Origin: Kibdelosporangium sp040675465
Lineage (GTDB): Bacteria; Actinomycetota; Actinomycetes; Mycobacteriales; Pseudonocardiaceae
Reading direction: 5' to 3'
Assembly: GCF_040675465.1 (NCBI RefSeq)
Contig: NZ_JBFAPA010000019.1
Location: forward strand, 186,001 to 250,000
DNA length: 64,000 nucleotides
Shown here in pieces: positions 1 to 8,860 of this stretch. A program made the position numbers and the translations under genes. Below the pieces are notes generated by a model. It did no database searches and was not told where the DNA came from. It saw only the letters and a program-made list of their open reading frames with translations. How positions within the stretch are numbered: position 1 is the first letter of the stretch; every line of letters begins with the position of its first letter.

Positions 1-1
1 G

Positions 2-1090
2 CATCCGGGGTTGCTGCACGGCCGCGACCATGTCTTCGTCGCGTACACCTACGACTCGGATCCGGGCACCGCGGAAGCCTTGCGTACGAAGATCGTGCGC
101 TACACCTACGACAGCCACACCGAACAGCTCGGGCAGCAGGTCGATGTGATCACGGGTCTGCCGGGTGGTGTCGACCATCAGTCGGCGCGGCTGGTGTTCG
201 GGCCGGACGCCAAGCTCTACTACACGATCGGGGATCAGGGCGCCGGGCAGTTCGAGGAGATGTGCGAACCGAACCTCGCGCAGCGGCTGCCGACGGCCGC
301 GGAGGTGCGGGACAAGGACTGGACGGCGTACCGCGGCAAAGTCCTTCGGCTGAACCAGGACGGCTCGATCCCCGCGGACAATCCTGTCATCGATGGTGTG
401 CGCAGCCATGTCCTGACTTACGGCCACCGCAACGCGCAAGGACTTGTCTTCGGTACCAACGGGATCCTCTACTCGAGCGAGCAGGGACCGAAGACCGACG
501 ACGAGATCGACATCATCAGCCGCGGCAAGAACTACGGCTGGCCGAACGTCGCCGGATACCGGGACGACAACGCCTACGTCTACGCAAACTGGGCTGCCGC
601 GCCGGATTGCCAGGACCTCGAGTTCTCCGACTTCGAGATCCCGCCATCCGTCCCGGTCACGAGGGAATCCGCCTGGAGCAACCGGGACTTCGTCCCTCCG
701 ATCAGGACGTTCCACACCGTGCCCAGCGACCACAACTTCAAGGACCCGAAGTGCGCTGAGGACGAACAGTGGTACCTGTGCTGGCCGACCGTGGCACCGG
801 CCGGCCTCGACTACGTCCCCCGCGGCGGCTATCGCAACTCGCTGCTCATGCCCGCCCTGAAGGACGGCACGGTCTACCGGCTGGTGCTCAGCCCGGACGG
901 CAAGTGCGTGACCTCCGTCGAACCGTTGTGGCGCAGCACGAACCGGTACCGGGACACCGCGATCAGCCCGGACGGCAAGACGTTCTACGTCGCCACCGAC
1001 AGTTCGGGCAGCACCAAGGACGAAACCGGGACGCCCACCAACGAGCTGGCCAACCCCGGTTCCATCCTCGAGTTCAAGCTAGGCTCGTAG
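2..1090 (+). CDS. Soluble PQQ-dependent sugar dehydrogenase, 5'-truncated by window edge
   Basis: The frame is open from base 2, so the gene begins before the window and the TTG at base 11 is internal. About 362 C-terminal residues are visible. The sequence reads as the soluble quinoprotein glucose dehydrogenase/sorbosone dehydrogenase beta-propeller family: HQSARLVFGPD, then GDQGAGQF, then YGHRNAQGL and YSSEQGP blade motifs, as in bacterial s-GDH. These periplasmic or secreted enzymes oxidise aldoses to lactones with PQQ. The stop overlaps the stop of a convergent aldose 1-epimerase by 12 nt; that enzyme makes the beta-anomer such dehydrogenases prefer, so the pair is metabolically sensible (inference). 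The signal peptide would lie outside the window. Confidence 0.85.
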   Translation, partial: HPGLLHGRDHVFVAYTYDSDPGTAEALRTKIVRYTYDSHTEQLGQQVDVITGLPGGVDHQSARLVFGPDAKLYYTIGDQGAGQFEEMCEPNLAQRLPTAAEVRDKDWTAYRGKVLRLNQDGSIPADNPVIDGVRSHVLTYGHRNAQGLVFGTNGILYSSEQGPKTDDEIDIISRGKNYGWPNVAGYRDDNAYVYANWAAAPDCQDLEFSDFEIPPSVPVTRESAWSNRDFVPPIRTFHTVPSDHNFKDPKCAEDEQWYLCWPTVAPAGLDYVPRGGYRNSLLMPALKDGTVYRLVLSPDGKCVTSVEPLWRSTNRYRDTAISPDGKTFYVATDSSGSTKDETGTPTNELANPGSILEFKLGS

Positions 1091-2074
1091 CCCCCAGCTG
1101 CTCCGGTGCGCCTGGCCGGGGTCCAGCACGATCAGGCCGTCGCCGCTGTTGAAGGCGTTGGGCGCGGCGGTCATGGGTTCGACGCTGATGCCGGCGCGCG
1201 GGGGACGGCCCGGCGCGCCGTCATCGGTGTAGACCTGCATGAACTTGTGCCTGTCGTCGGCCCAGATCTCGATCTGGTGCCCGCCATCGGTTTCCACGAT
1301 CGCGGTGGCGACACCGTCCACCCGGCGCAGATCGGTGTAGCACACGTCCAGTTTGGTCGTGCCGATCTGTTTGTGCGCCTGGAAGTCGTACTGGGTGCCC
1401 GCGACCGGGACCCGCCCGATCGGGATCAGCACGTCGTTGGTGGTCAAGTAGGTTTCCGCGGGCATGGTGAGTCTGGCCGCGTCGACGTTCGGCTGCACCC
1501 GGAAGTACGGGTGATAGCCGGATCCCAGCGGCGCCTGCTGCCGGCCGGCGTTTTTGGCCGTCAGAGTTACTTGCAGGCCTTGGGTTCTGACCACGTACTC
1601 GAGCTGGAACGCGATTGTGAACGGGTATCCGTACTGCGGGTAGAGCGTGTAGCCCAGGACCAGCCGGTCGCGGTCGTGCCTGACCACAGTCCACGCGACC
1701 CATGCGACCAGGCCGTGAATGGCGTGGCCGCTCCAGTTCTCGCTGGCCGGTGTCTGGTACTCGACGCCGCCGAAAGTGTATGTGGCGGCGTCGATCCGGT
1801 TCGCCCACGGCAGCAAGGTCTTGCCGATGAAGCTGTCGCCGAGTTCGGTGGCGTCGTGCGTGAGCAGGATCTCGCGGTCGTCCACCCGCCATGACCGCAG
1901 CGTCGGCCCCACCTCTGCGACGACAACCTTGTGCCGCCCAGCGGAAATCGTGAGCTGACGCCCGCTGGGCAGGACTGTGGTGGAAGACTGTTGCGCCTGA
2001 GCGCTTGACGGAAGAGCCATGGCGGCCGCCGACCCGGCTGCCCCAACCAGTGCGCCACGACGTGAAAGTGTCAT
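1079..2074 (-). CDS. Aldose 1-epimerase, Tat-exported
   Basis: 331-aa galactose mutarotase-fold protein. I chose the ATG at 2074 because it directly precedes a Tat-like N-terminus (SRRGALVGAAGSAAA, then an A-rich cleavage region ending SSAQA); the longer reading from 2122 only adds an unlikely leader. Family marks are GHAIHGLV, SGYHPYFRV (the conserved His region) and SVEPMTAAPNAFNSGD, whose Glu is the expected catalytic base. It interconverts alpha and beta anomers of aldoses, here probably outside the membrane. It converges on the sugar dehydrogenase at 2-1090 with a 12-nt overlap at the 3' ends. Confidence 0.85.
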   Translation of the reverse strand: MTLSRRGALVGAAGSAAAMALPSSAQAQQSSTTVLPSGRQLTISAGRHKVVVAEVGPTLRSWRVDDREILLTHDATELGDSFIGKTLLPWANRIDAATYTFGGVEYQTPASENWSGHAIHGLVAWVAWTVVRHDRDRLVLGYTLYPQYGYPFTIAFQLEYVVRTQGLQVTLTAKNAGRQQAPLGSGYHPYFRVQPNVDAARLTMPAETYLTTNDVLIPIGRVPVAGTQYDFQAHKQIGTTKLDVCYTDLRRVDGVATAIVETDGGHQIEIWADDRHKFMQVYTDDGAPGRPPRAGISVEPMTAAPNAFNSGDGLIVLDPGQAHRSSWGLRA

Positions 2075-2138
2075 GACACCATCATTCCAGCGCAGAACGC
2101 TTGGCTGGCTTGGATTTTTCACAGCGAAGGGAACCTAG

Positions 2139-2591
2139 GTGATCACGGATCCAACGCTCCTGCGGATCGGTCAGGCCGTGCAGCTCGGCCACAGCGGTGA
2201 ACGCGAGGCCGCGCGCCGCCAGTTCGAGGAGATCTGGGCGGAGATCGGCGGCGAGCAAGGAGACCCGCTGCAGCGGTGCACGCTCGCGCACTCGATGGCC
2301 GACGTCCAGGACGACGTGCACCAGGAGCTGCTGTGGGACCAGCGCGCGCTGGCCGCTGTCGAGCTCATCACCGATGCGCGCATCGCCGAGGCGGGTGTGC
2401 CGGTCTCGGTCGCCGGGCTGTATCCCTCGCTGCACCTGAACTTGAGCGAGTGCTACCGCAAGCTGGGCGACCTCGACCGTGCGCGTGAACACCTCCAGCA
2501 TGCGCGGGACACGATCGGCGCGCTCGGCGACGACGAGTACGGGCGGCTGATCAGGGACGGCCTGGAAAAGGTCGCCGAACAGCTGCCCTGA
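2139..2591 (+). CDS. TPR-like helical protein, 150 aa
   Basis: GTG start at 2139. The protein is all-helical in appearance with repeat-like segments (LGHSGEREAARRQFEEIW, and LSECYRKLGDLDRAREHLQ), which look like degenerate tetratricopeptide repeats, so a protein-protein interaction role is likely. No catalytic motif and no signal peptide are visible. Such short TPR proteins are widespread in actinomycetes, often annotated as hypothetical. It is a single gene: divergent from the epimerase (64 bp between starts) and convergent with the PIG-L gene 7 bp beyond its stop. Confidence 0.7.
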   Translation: MITDPTLLRIGQAVQLGHSGEREAARRQFEEIWAEIGGEQGDPLQRCTLAHSMADVQDDVHQELLWDQRALAAVELITDARIAEAGVPVSVAGLYPSLHLNLSECYRKLGDLDRAREHLQHARDTIGALGDDEYGRLIRDGLEKVAEQLP

Positions 2592-2598
2592 GCTGTCG

Positions 2599-3369
2599 TC
2601 AGTCTTCCGCGGTGCCGGTGGGGAACTCCGGGGGTGCCTGCAGGTCGCGGGCGCGGAACAGCACGGCGTGCTCGACCCCCATCTCCTTGCCGCTCATCGC
2701 CGCGAACATCGGGATGAAGTCCGCGGGCGCGGGGTGGTTCGGCAGCGCGGCCAGGTACTCGGCGTGTGCCTCCAGCGAAGCCACGCCACGGCGCAGCGGT
2801 TCACCCGTGACGTCGACGCCATGGGTCGCGCCTCCACCGGCCAGCCCGGGCACGATGTACCAGCGCGGGGAGTGCGGCTCGAGGCCTTCGTCGTCGACCT
2901 GCTCCGGGAACACCCACCGGTTGCCCGCGTCGCGGATCGCGTCCAGCGTCGAGAGCCCCACCGCCCGGTGGTCGGCCTGGTCGAACCCGAACGGCGTGTC
3001 CACCTCATACCCGCTGCCCAGGACGACATCCGGCTTGAACCGCCGGATCTCCCGGCAGATATCCCGCCGAAGGTCGAGGCCGTACACCAGCACGCCGTCG
3101 GGATGTTCCAGGATGGTCAGGTGCTTGACGCCCACAGCGGCGCACGCGGCCTGTTGCTCGGCGCTGCGCAACCGGGCCGTCTCCTCCGGCGGGTTCGGCA
3201 TCCCGGCCTCACCCCGGGTGAGCAGCAGATACCCGACCTCAATCCCCCGCGCCGTCCAGCGGGCGACGGCCGCTGACGTGCCGTACTCCATGTCGTCGGG
3301 GTGCGCCACGACGCAGAGCACACGCTGGAAGGACTCCTCGGGCAGTGCAGGCAGTGTCATGGTCGTCAT
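2599..3369 (-). CDS. PIG-L family zinc deacetylase (MshB-like)
   Basis: 256 aa from the ATG at 3369 (MTTMTLPALP); a second ATG lies at 3360. The ORF extends upstream to 3456 but that part is Arg-rich and unlike the family. The N-terminal zinc motif AHPDDMEYG and the later QADHRAVG carry the His/Asp/His ligands of LmbE/PIG-L N-acetylglucosaminyl deacetylases, the superfamily of mycothiol enzymes MshB and Mca. The substrate cannot be told from sequence. It sits downstream of the DinB operon on the same strand, but a ~200-bp gap containing a coding remnant separates them, so it is probably transcribed on its own. Confidence 0.85.
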   Translation of the reverse strand: MTTMTLPALPEESFQRVLCVVAHPDDMEYGTSAAVARWTARGIEVGYLLLTRGEAGMPNPPEETARLRSAEQQAACAAVGVKHLTILEHPDGVLVYGLDLRRDICREIRRFKPDVVLGSGYEVDTPFGFDQADHRAVGLSTLDAIRDAGNRWVFPEQVDDEGLEPHSPRWYIVPGLAGGGATHGVDVTGEPLRRGVASLEAHAEYLAALPNHPAPADFIPMFAAMSGKEMGVEHAVLFRARDLQAPPEFPTGTAED

Positions 3370-3468
3370 CCTGCACCGTCGAGGGCCCTCCCGCCCCCTT
3401 GACCTGCCGACGAACCCCCACGGACAACAGCGGAACTGTGACTTCATCGGCGCCACGAAGGCAGGCGG

Positions 3469-3573
3469 TCAGGCGTATGGGTCGAAGAAGTTCTGGTGAG
3501 TGCGGGAGTCGGTGAGTTCGTCGCGGCATACCCAGATGGCGATGTAGCGGACGAGGCTGGTGTCGGTGTGGGT
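3469..3573 (-). pseudogene. C-terminal coding remnant after the DinB stop
   Basis: Immediately after the TAG of the DinB gene, in the same frame, 34 open codons follow and end in TGA at 3469-3471. Nearly all third positions are C or G, a coding signature in this genome, and the peptide contains RYIAIWVCRDELTDSR and ends FFDPYA. There is no start codon or ribosome site. It looks like the tail of a lost gene whose front has been deleted, or a former extension cut off by a nonsense change. I do not recognise the family, and chance cannot be excluded for so short a stretch. Confidence 0.3.
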
Positions 3574-4158
3574 CTAGCTGGCGTCCTGTGCCACCTTCTC
3601 GAGGCGGTCTCGGTAGTCCTCCCACCACTTCTGGTCTTCTGGCGGCATGTTGTCGTTGCCCTGCAGCATTCCCACGGTTCCGTCGATCATTTCCCGGACG
3701 ATGTCGGCGTGTCCGGCGTGGCGTTGGGTCTCGGCGACCATGTGGACGAGGATGGCGTGGAGGGTGACCTCGCTGCGGTCCTCCGGCCAGTGCGGGACGT
3801 GGCCGATCGCATCGAGCGGGAGGGTGTTGATCGTGGCGTCGGAGTGCGCCCATGTCCGGTGGTACAGCGCGATGATGTCCTCGCGGGACTCGTCGGGGGT
3901 CGCCCACATGTCGGCGTTGTGCTCCGCGTCGTCGTCCAGCCAGGGCAGCGGCTCGCCGGACGGCCGCCCGAAGGTGTCGCCGAAGTACCCCTGCTCGCAG
4001 CCGGCCACGTGTTTGACCAGGCCCAGCAGGTTGGTGCCGGTCGGGGTCAGCGGGCGGCGGATGTCGTACTCCGACAGCCCGTCGAGCTTCCACAGCAGGG
4101 CGTCGCGGGCGCGCTGCAGGTAACGGTGAAGATCCGCTTTCGGGTCCGATCCAGTCAT
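3574..4158 (-). CDS. DinB/DUF664-type four-helix protein
   Basis: 194 aa from ATG 4158; a TTG at 4188 would abut the upstream gene, but the family starts about here. The sequence matches the DinB-like/mycothiol-dependent maleylpyruvate isomerase-type bundle often annotated DUF664: LLWKLDGLSEYDIRRP near the start, a first histidine in LLGLVKHVAG, then LHAILVHMVAETQRHAGH, which supplies the His-x3-His-like metal-binding pattern. These proteins usually bind a divalent metal and may be thiol-S-transferases using mycothiol. It is the last intact gene of an ArsR-SRPBCC-DinB run on the minus strand with a 30-bp gap. Confidence 0.8.
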   Translation of the reverse strand: MTGSDPKADLHRYLQRARDALLWKLDGLSEYDIRRPLTPTGTNLLGLVKHVAGCEQGYFGDTFGRPSGEPLPWLDDDAEHNADMWATPDESREDIIALYHRTWAHSDATINTLPLDAIGHVPHWPEDRSEVTLHAILVHMVAETQRHAGHADIVREMIDGTVGMLQGNDNMPPEDQKWWEDYRDRLEKVAQDAS

Positions 4159-4188
4159 GCCGGACAGCCTCTCATCCGGCACCGACAA

Positions 4189-4935
4189 TCACGCGAAGGC
4201 GGTGCTCAGCCACGACCGGTACGCGGCCTCGATCTCCGCCGGGTCCTCGTCACCGGAGAAGCCGTGGTACTCCAGGACGAGCGTGTCGCGGTACCCCTTC
4301 ATCAGCATCAGGATGCCGTCCGCTGTGTGGACGCCGACGCAGTGCGGCGCGCTCAGGAAATCGACGGTTCCGCCCGTGGCCGCGAGTCCGGGGACGTTCA
4401 GCCGGGTCGGCGCGCCATCGGTGATCTCACCGACCGACAGGGCGTCGGCGAACTTGGACCAGACCTTGGTGTCGTCCGCGACCTGCGGGCCGAACAGGAA
4501 CAGGTTGAACCTCGACGTGCGGCCCGGGAAGTGCGCCAGGTAGGTGGCCAGCTTACGCAGGTGCATCGCGTCGCCGACCTTCATCCCGTCGTACTGGTCC
4601 TCCCAGTCGTCGACGAGCGTGCCGTTGTGCACGCAGCGCAGCACCGAGCTGCCGCCGTCGCGCCCCTCGATCAGGAACTCGAACGCCGCGAACGTGCCGT
4701 CCGGGTCGTCGCCGCGGAACGCCAGGCGCCGGCCCGGTTCCCACGCGGTGATCGTCGACTCCTGGGTGTATCCGGGCATCTCCAGCCGGTTCGTGCCGCC
4801 CTGCCCCGGTTCGATCCGGCTGCGCCCCATGAACCACGAGTCGAGCCCCGGGCCGGTGGCGATGGCGTCCCACACCTGCTCGGGGGTGGCGGCCAGGGCG
4901 AGCTCGTCGCGGATCTCGAACTCGTGCATGGTCAT
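4189..4935 (-). CDS. SRPBCC/AHSA1-domain protein
   Basis: 248 aa. The N-terminal half is a typical Aha1/START-like fold (ELALAATPEQVWDAIATG, then WEPGRRLAFRGDD) that binds hydrophobic ligands; the C-terminal ~100 residues look like a second, more degenerate copy. It starts 1 bp after the TGA of the ArsR gene, so translation is probably coupled. ArsR-family regulator plus SRPBCC protein is a recurring actinobacterial pair in which the partner may sense or carry a small molecule; the ligand is unknown. Confidence 0.8.
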   Translation of the reverse strand: MTMHEFEIRDELALAATPEQVWDAIATGPGLDSWFMGRSRIEPGQGGTNRLEMPGYTQESTITAWEPGRRLAFRGDDPDGTFAAFEFLIEGRDGGSSVLRCVHNGTLVDDWEDQYDGMKVGDAMHLRKLATYLAHFPGRTSRFNLFLFGPQVADDTKVWSKFADALSVGEITDGAPTRLNVPGLAATGGTVDFLSAPHCVGVHTADGILMLMKGYRDTLVLEYHGFSGDEDPAEIEAAYRSWLSTAFA

Positions 4936-4936
4936 C

Positions 4937-5533
4937 TCAGGCGTCTTCCGGCCCGGTCTTGACGCTCGGGTGCATCGCCAGCACGACCCGGTGGTCGCGG
5001 CCGCCGGGCGCCTGCTCGTCGTGATACCGGCTGACCAGCGCCGCGATCGTGCTGGTCAGCTCCTCCGCGAAGGCCGCCCGGTCGGCCGCACTGGCGAACC
5101 GCACCTGCGCGTCCAGCCCGAACGTCGCCAGCTGCTTGCGGGCCTTGGCAGCGCCCTCGATCAGCGCGCCGACATCCCGCACCAGCTTGGCGCCCAACGC
5201 GAGCAGCCACCGGGCCGACAACCGGTCCGGCGAACGCGCCGGATCGGGCTGGACAGCGGCCAGCACGGCAGGCGAGATCACATAGGACAACGCGGTCGCC
5301 CGCAGCACCCGCTCGGTGACGTTGCCCTTCCTGCGCTCCTCGACCAGCTCGACCAGGCCGTGCCGCTCCAGCTCGCGCAGGTGGTAGTTGACCTTCTGCC
5401 GGGCCAGCCCGACCCGCCCGGCCAGCATCGTCGCCGACCCCGGCTCGGCCAGCTCGGCCAGCAACCTGGCCCGCACCGGATCCAGACACACCACGGCCGC
5501 CGCCGGGTCCTCGATCACAGCCACGTCCAACAT
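4937..5533 (-). CDS. ArsR/HTH_20-type transcriptional regulator
   Basis: 198 aa with a winged-helix domain at about residues 18-95 (LDPVRARLLAELAEPGSAT, then the recognition region LARQKVNYHLRELERHGL). The C-terminal half is helical and resembles the extension of ArsR regulators paired with SRPBCC proteins. It is the first gene of the SRPBCC-DinB operon and probably controls its own promoter in the 60-bp gap to the RND gene (inference). No Cys-rich metal-sensing motif is visible, so it is more likely to sense an organic ligand than a metal. Confidence 0.85.
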   Translation of the reverse strand: MLDVAVIEDPAAAVVCLDPVRARLLAELAEPGSATMLAGRVGLARQKVNYHLRELERHGLVELVEERRKGNVTERVLRATALSYVISPAVLAAVQPDPARSPDRLSARWLLALGAKLVRDVGALIEGAAKARKQLATFGLDAQVRFASAADRAAFAEELTSTIAALVSRYHDEQAPGGRDHRVVLAMHPSVKTGPEDA

Positions 5534-5596
5534 GCGCCCACCCTCACACCGACAACCATCGATGTCAAGACAAACAGGTTTGTCGGGTGGCTGGGA

Positions 5597-8500
5597 TCAG
5601 CCCGTGGGGGTGGGATCCAGGGACTCGGGGGTCCTGGCGTGCCGGGCCTCGCGGCGGGCGCGGCGGCGCTCCTTGCCGGACTCGACCATCGTGTACAGGG
5701 TCGGGACCAGGATGAGGGTCAGCACCGTCGAGCTGATCAGGCCGCCGATCACCGTGATGGCCAGCGGCTTGCCGATGAACCCGCCCTCCCCCGTGATGCC
5801 CAGGGCCATCGGGATCAGCGCGAAGATCGTCGCGGCGGCGGTCATCAGGATCGGCCGCAGGCGCCGCCGCCCGCCCTCGGCCACCGCGTCGGCGACGCTC
5901 ATGCCCTCGGCCCGGTACTGGTTGATCAGGTCGATCAGCACGATCGCGTTGGTCACCACGATGCCCACCAGCATCAGCATGCCGATCAGCGCGGGCAGCC
6001 CGAGCGCGGTGCCGGTGACCAGCAGCATGGTGATCGCGCCGGTCGCCGCGAACGGGATGGACACCAGCAGGATCAGCGGCTGGATGAGACTGCGGAAGGT
6101 GGCCACCATGATCAGGAACACGATCGCGACCGCGGCCAGCAGCGCGAGGAAAAGGTTCCCGAACGCCTCCTGCTGGTCCTGGCTGACGCCGCCGAGGCGG
6201 TAGGACGCCCCACCGGTGAACTTCAGCGCGTCCAGCTTCGCCTTGATGTCCGCGGTGGTCCTGGTCAGGTTCGAGCCGGTGTTCTTGGCCGTGACGGTGG
6301 TGCTGATCTCGCCGCCGGTCCGGTGCACCGAGGCCGGACCGTCCACTGTGGTCACCTTGGCGACCTGGTCGAGCCGGACGACCCCGGTGGCGGACGGGAT
6401 GGGCAGCGCCCTGACATCGTCCACTGTGGCCGGTGTGGTTCCGGCGCGCAGCACGATGTCGGTGCGCTGCCCGTTCACCGGCAGCTGCGTGACGGTCCGT
6501 CCGGCGATGGCCTGGCTGGTGATCTGGCCGATCGCGGTGGCCGACAGTCCTCGTGCCGCCGCGGCGGCCGCGTCCACCTCGACCTGGATGCGTGGCGCGC
6601 CGGTGGACAGGTCGCTGGTCACCTCGGTCAGCCCCGAGACCCCGGTGAGCGCCTGCCGCACCTGGTCGGCCGCGGGTTTGAGGGCCGCCTCGTCCGGCGC
6701 GGTCACGGTGACCGAGATCTGGTCGGAGTTGAAGCCGGACGCGGCCGCGCCGATCTTGATCTCACCCAGCTCCGGGCGCCCGGTCAGCTTGTCGCGCAAC
6801 CGATCCGACAACCCGTTGAGGTCGGTGCCCTTCGCGACCGTGATCGAGATGTTGGTCGTCGAACCAGCGACGAAGCCGAACACCCCGGCGCCGCCGACGC
6901 TGACCTGGTAGGTCCGCACGGCCGGTTCGGCCGCCAGCGCCTGCTCGACCGCGACCGCCGCCTTCTGCCGGGCGTCCACGCTCGACCCGGCGGGCAGCTT
7001 CTGGGACATCTGCAACGAGGTGCCGCCCGCGTTGTCGATGAAGTTCGTGTTCAACCGGGCCGCCAGGCCGAACGTGCCACCGAGGATGACCAGCGCCAGC
7101 AGGACCACGACCAGCCGCCGCCGGGTGGCGAAGTGGATCACCGGCAGGTAGGCGCGCTGCAGGATGTTGCGGCGTTCCTTGGCGACGGCCGCCTCCCGCG
7201 CCCGCTCGGCCTCCAGAGCGTCCGCCGGGGTCGCGGGCGCCTTGAGGAACCAGTACGCCAGCACCGGCACGACGGTCAGCGAGACGAGCAGCGACGCCAG
7301 CAGCGCCACCGTGATGGTCACCGCGAACGGCGAGAACAGCTCACCGACGAGCCCGCCCACGAACGCGATCGGCAGGAACACCGCGACCGTGGTCAGGGTG
7401 GACGAGGTCACCGCACCGGCCACCTCGCGGACGCCGTCGAGCACCGCGCGATGCTTGCCCTCGCCGTACCCGAGATGGCGTTTGATGTTCTCCAGCACCA
7501 CGATCGAGTCGTCCACCACCCGGCCGATCGCGATGGTCAGCGCGCCGAGGGTGAGCAGGTTGAGCGACAGGTCGCCGGTCCACAACGCGATCAGCGCGAC
7601 CACGACCGACATCGGGATCGACACCGCGGTCACCAGCGTGGAGCGCAACGACATCAGGAACAGCAGGATCACGATCACCGCGAACAGCAGGCCGAGCAGG
7701 CCCTCGGTGGTCAGGCCGCTGATCGCGTCCGCGACCGGCGTGCCCTGGTCGAACACCACGTTCATGTCCGCGCCGGTCTTGGCCGACAGGCCGGGCAGCC
7801 GGTCGCGGACCGCCTTCGAGATGGCGACGGCGTTTCCGTTGTCCACCATGGTGATGCTCACGCCGAGGCTGGGCTTGCCGTTGGTGCGCGTGATCGACGT
7901 CGGCGGCGCGAACCCGGTGCTGACATCCGCGACCTCGCCGAGGGCCACCGGTTTCGCCGGAACACCGGGGCGGGGCGTTGGTGTGAGATAGAGGTTGCGG
8001 AGAGTGTCCACAGTGGTCTGTCCGCCACCGACCTGGACGTTCAGCGTCCTGTCCCCCGACGCCAGCGATCCGGCGGGAACGGCCATTCCCGCGGTCTGCA
8101 ACGTCGTCGCGATCGACGCGGGATCGACGCCCGCGGCGGCGAGCTTGGCGTAGTCGAGCGTGATCGTCACCCGCGGCTGCTGCACGCCGGTGATGGTCAC
8201 CGTGCGGACGCCGTCGATCTTGCGCAGCTCGGGCGCGACCTGGTCGTTCAGCGCCGGGGCGAGCTTCTGCGGGTCACCGGACGCGCCCGCGGCGAGCAGC
8301 ATGACCGGCAGGTCGTCGGTGGACCCGGCCGAGATCTGCGGGCTGGAGTTCTGCGGCAGCCGGGGCTGGACCTGGTTGACCACCTGCTGGATGCGCGACA
8401 CGGAGTCGTCGATGTCGGTGCCGAACTGGAACTGCGCGGTGATCCGGGACACGCCGTCCTCGGACCTGGAGCTCAGGTCCTTGAGCCCTTTCAGGCCCTG

Positions 8501-8716
8501 CAGCGCGCCTTCGAGCGGCTCGGTGACCTGCTGGTCGACCGCCGACGGCGCCGCGCCCGGGTACGCGGTGATGACCTGCGCCTGCGGGAACTGCAGGGAC
8601 GGGAACAGCTGCTGCTTGATCTTCGGCAGTGCGAACACACCGAACCCGAGCACCACGATCGCGAGAAGCCCGATCAGGCTTCTGTTGCGCAGGCTCAGCC
8701 TGGCGAGCATGGACAT
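5597..8716 (-). CDS. RND (HAE1-type) efflux permease
   Basis: 1039 aa from ATG 8716 (MSMLARLSLRNRSL); ATG 8710 is also possible. The ORF runs further upstream but without membrane sequence. The architecture is AcrB/SwrC-like: an N-terminal helix (LIGLLAIVVLGFGVFALP), a long porter loop, a central block of helices (LLGLLFAVIVILLFLMSLR) with VDDSIVVLEN on helix 4 supplying the proton-relay Asp pair, a second porter loop, and C-terminal helices ending near residue 1020. It should export hydrophobic compounds with proton motive force. No adaptor or outer-membrane channel gene is nearby, as usual for Gram-positive RND permeases. Confidence 0.88.
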   Translation of the reverse strand: MSMLARLSLRNRSLIGLLAIVVLGFGVFALPKIKQQLFPSLQFPQAQVITAYPGAAPSAVDQQVTEPLEGALQGLKGLKDLSSRSEDGVSRITAQFQFGTDIDDSVSRIQQVVNQVQPRLPQNSSPQISAGSTDDLPVMLLAAGASGDPQKLAPALNDQVAPELRKIDGVRTVTITGVQQPRVTITLDYAKLAAAGVDPASIATTLQTAGMAVPAGSLASGDRTLNVQVGGGQTTVDTLRNLYLTPTPRPGVPAKPVALGEVADVSTGFAPPTSITRTNGKPSLGVSITMVDNGNAVAISKAVRDRLPGLSAKTGADMNVVFDQGTPVADAISGLTTEGLLGLLFAVIVILLFLMSLRSTLVTAVSIPMSVVVALIALWTGDLSLNLLTLGALTIAIGRVVDDSIVVLENIKRHLGYGEGKHRAVLDGVREVAGAVTSSTLTTVAVFLPIAFVGGLVGELFSPFAVTITVALLASLLVSLTVVPVLAYWFLKAPATPADALEAERAREAAVAKERRNILQRAYLPVIHFATRRRLVVVLLALVILGGTFGLAARLNTNFIDNAGGTSLQMSQKLPAGSSVDARQKAAVAVEQALAAEPAVRTYQVSVGGAGVFGFVAGSTTNISITVAKGTDLNGLSDRLRDKLTGRPELGEIKIGAAASGFNSDQISVTVTAPDEAALKPAADQVRQALTGVSGLTEVTSDLSTGAPRIQVEVDAAAAAARGLSATAIGQITSQAIAGRTVTQLPVNGQRTDIVLRAGTTPATVDDVRALPIPSATGVVRLDQVAKVTTVDGPASVHRTGGEISTTVTAKNTGSNLTRTTADIKAKLDALKFTGGASYRLGGVSQDQQEAFGNLFLALLAAVAIVFLIMVATFRSLIQPLILLVSIPFAATGAITMLLVTGTALGLPALIGMLMLVGIVVTNAIVLIDLINQYRAEGMSVADAVAEGGRRRLRPILMTAAATIFALIPMALGITGEGGFIGKPLAITVIGGLISSTVLTLILVPTLYTMVESGKERRRARREARHARTPESLDPTPTG

Positions 8717-8860
8717 GGACCAACGACTCCTCGAGCAACGGACACCAGGACTGACGCCAGCGCCAGCAGTATGGCGGAAGCCTTCCACGTCGTTTCGGCG
8801 AACGTATCGAACCGAGGGTGGATTCCGGGTGGATCCAAAGGATGAGCGGCCCCGGTGGCA

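Noticed and set aside
4544..8845. Plus-strand open frame of 1433 codons
   Set aside because: It runs antisense to the RND permease, its product is His/Arg/Asp/Gly-rich without domains, and the minus strand shows clear RND motifs. Long antisense frames are expected at this GC content.
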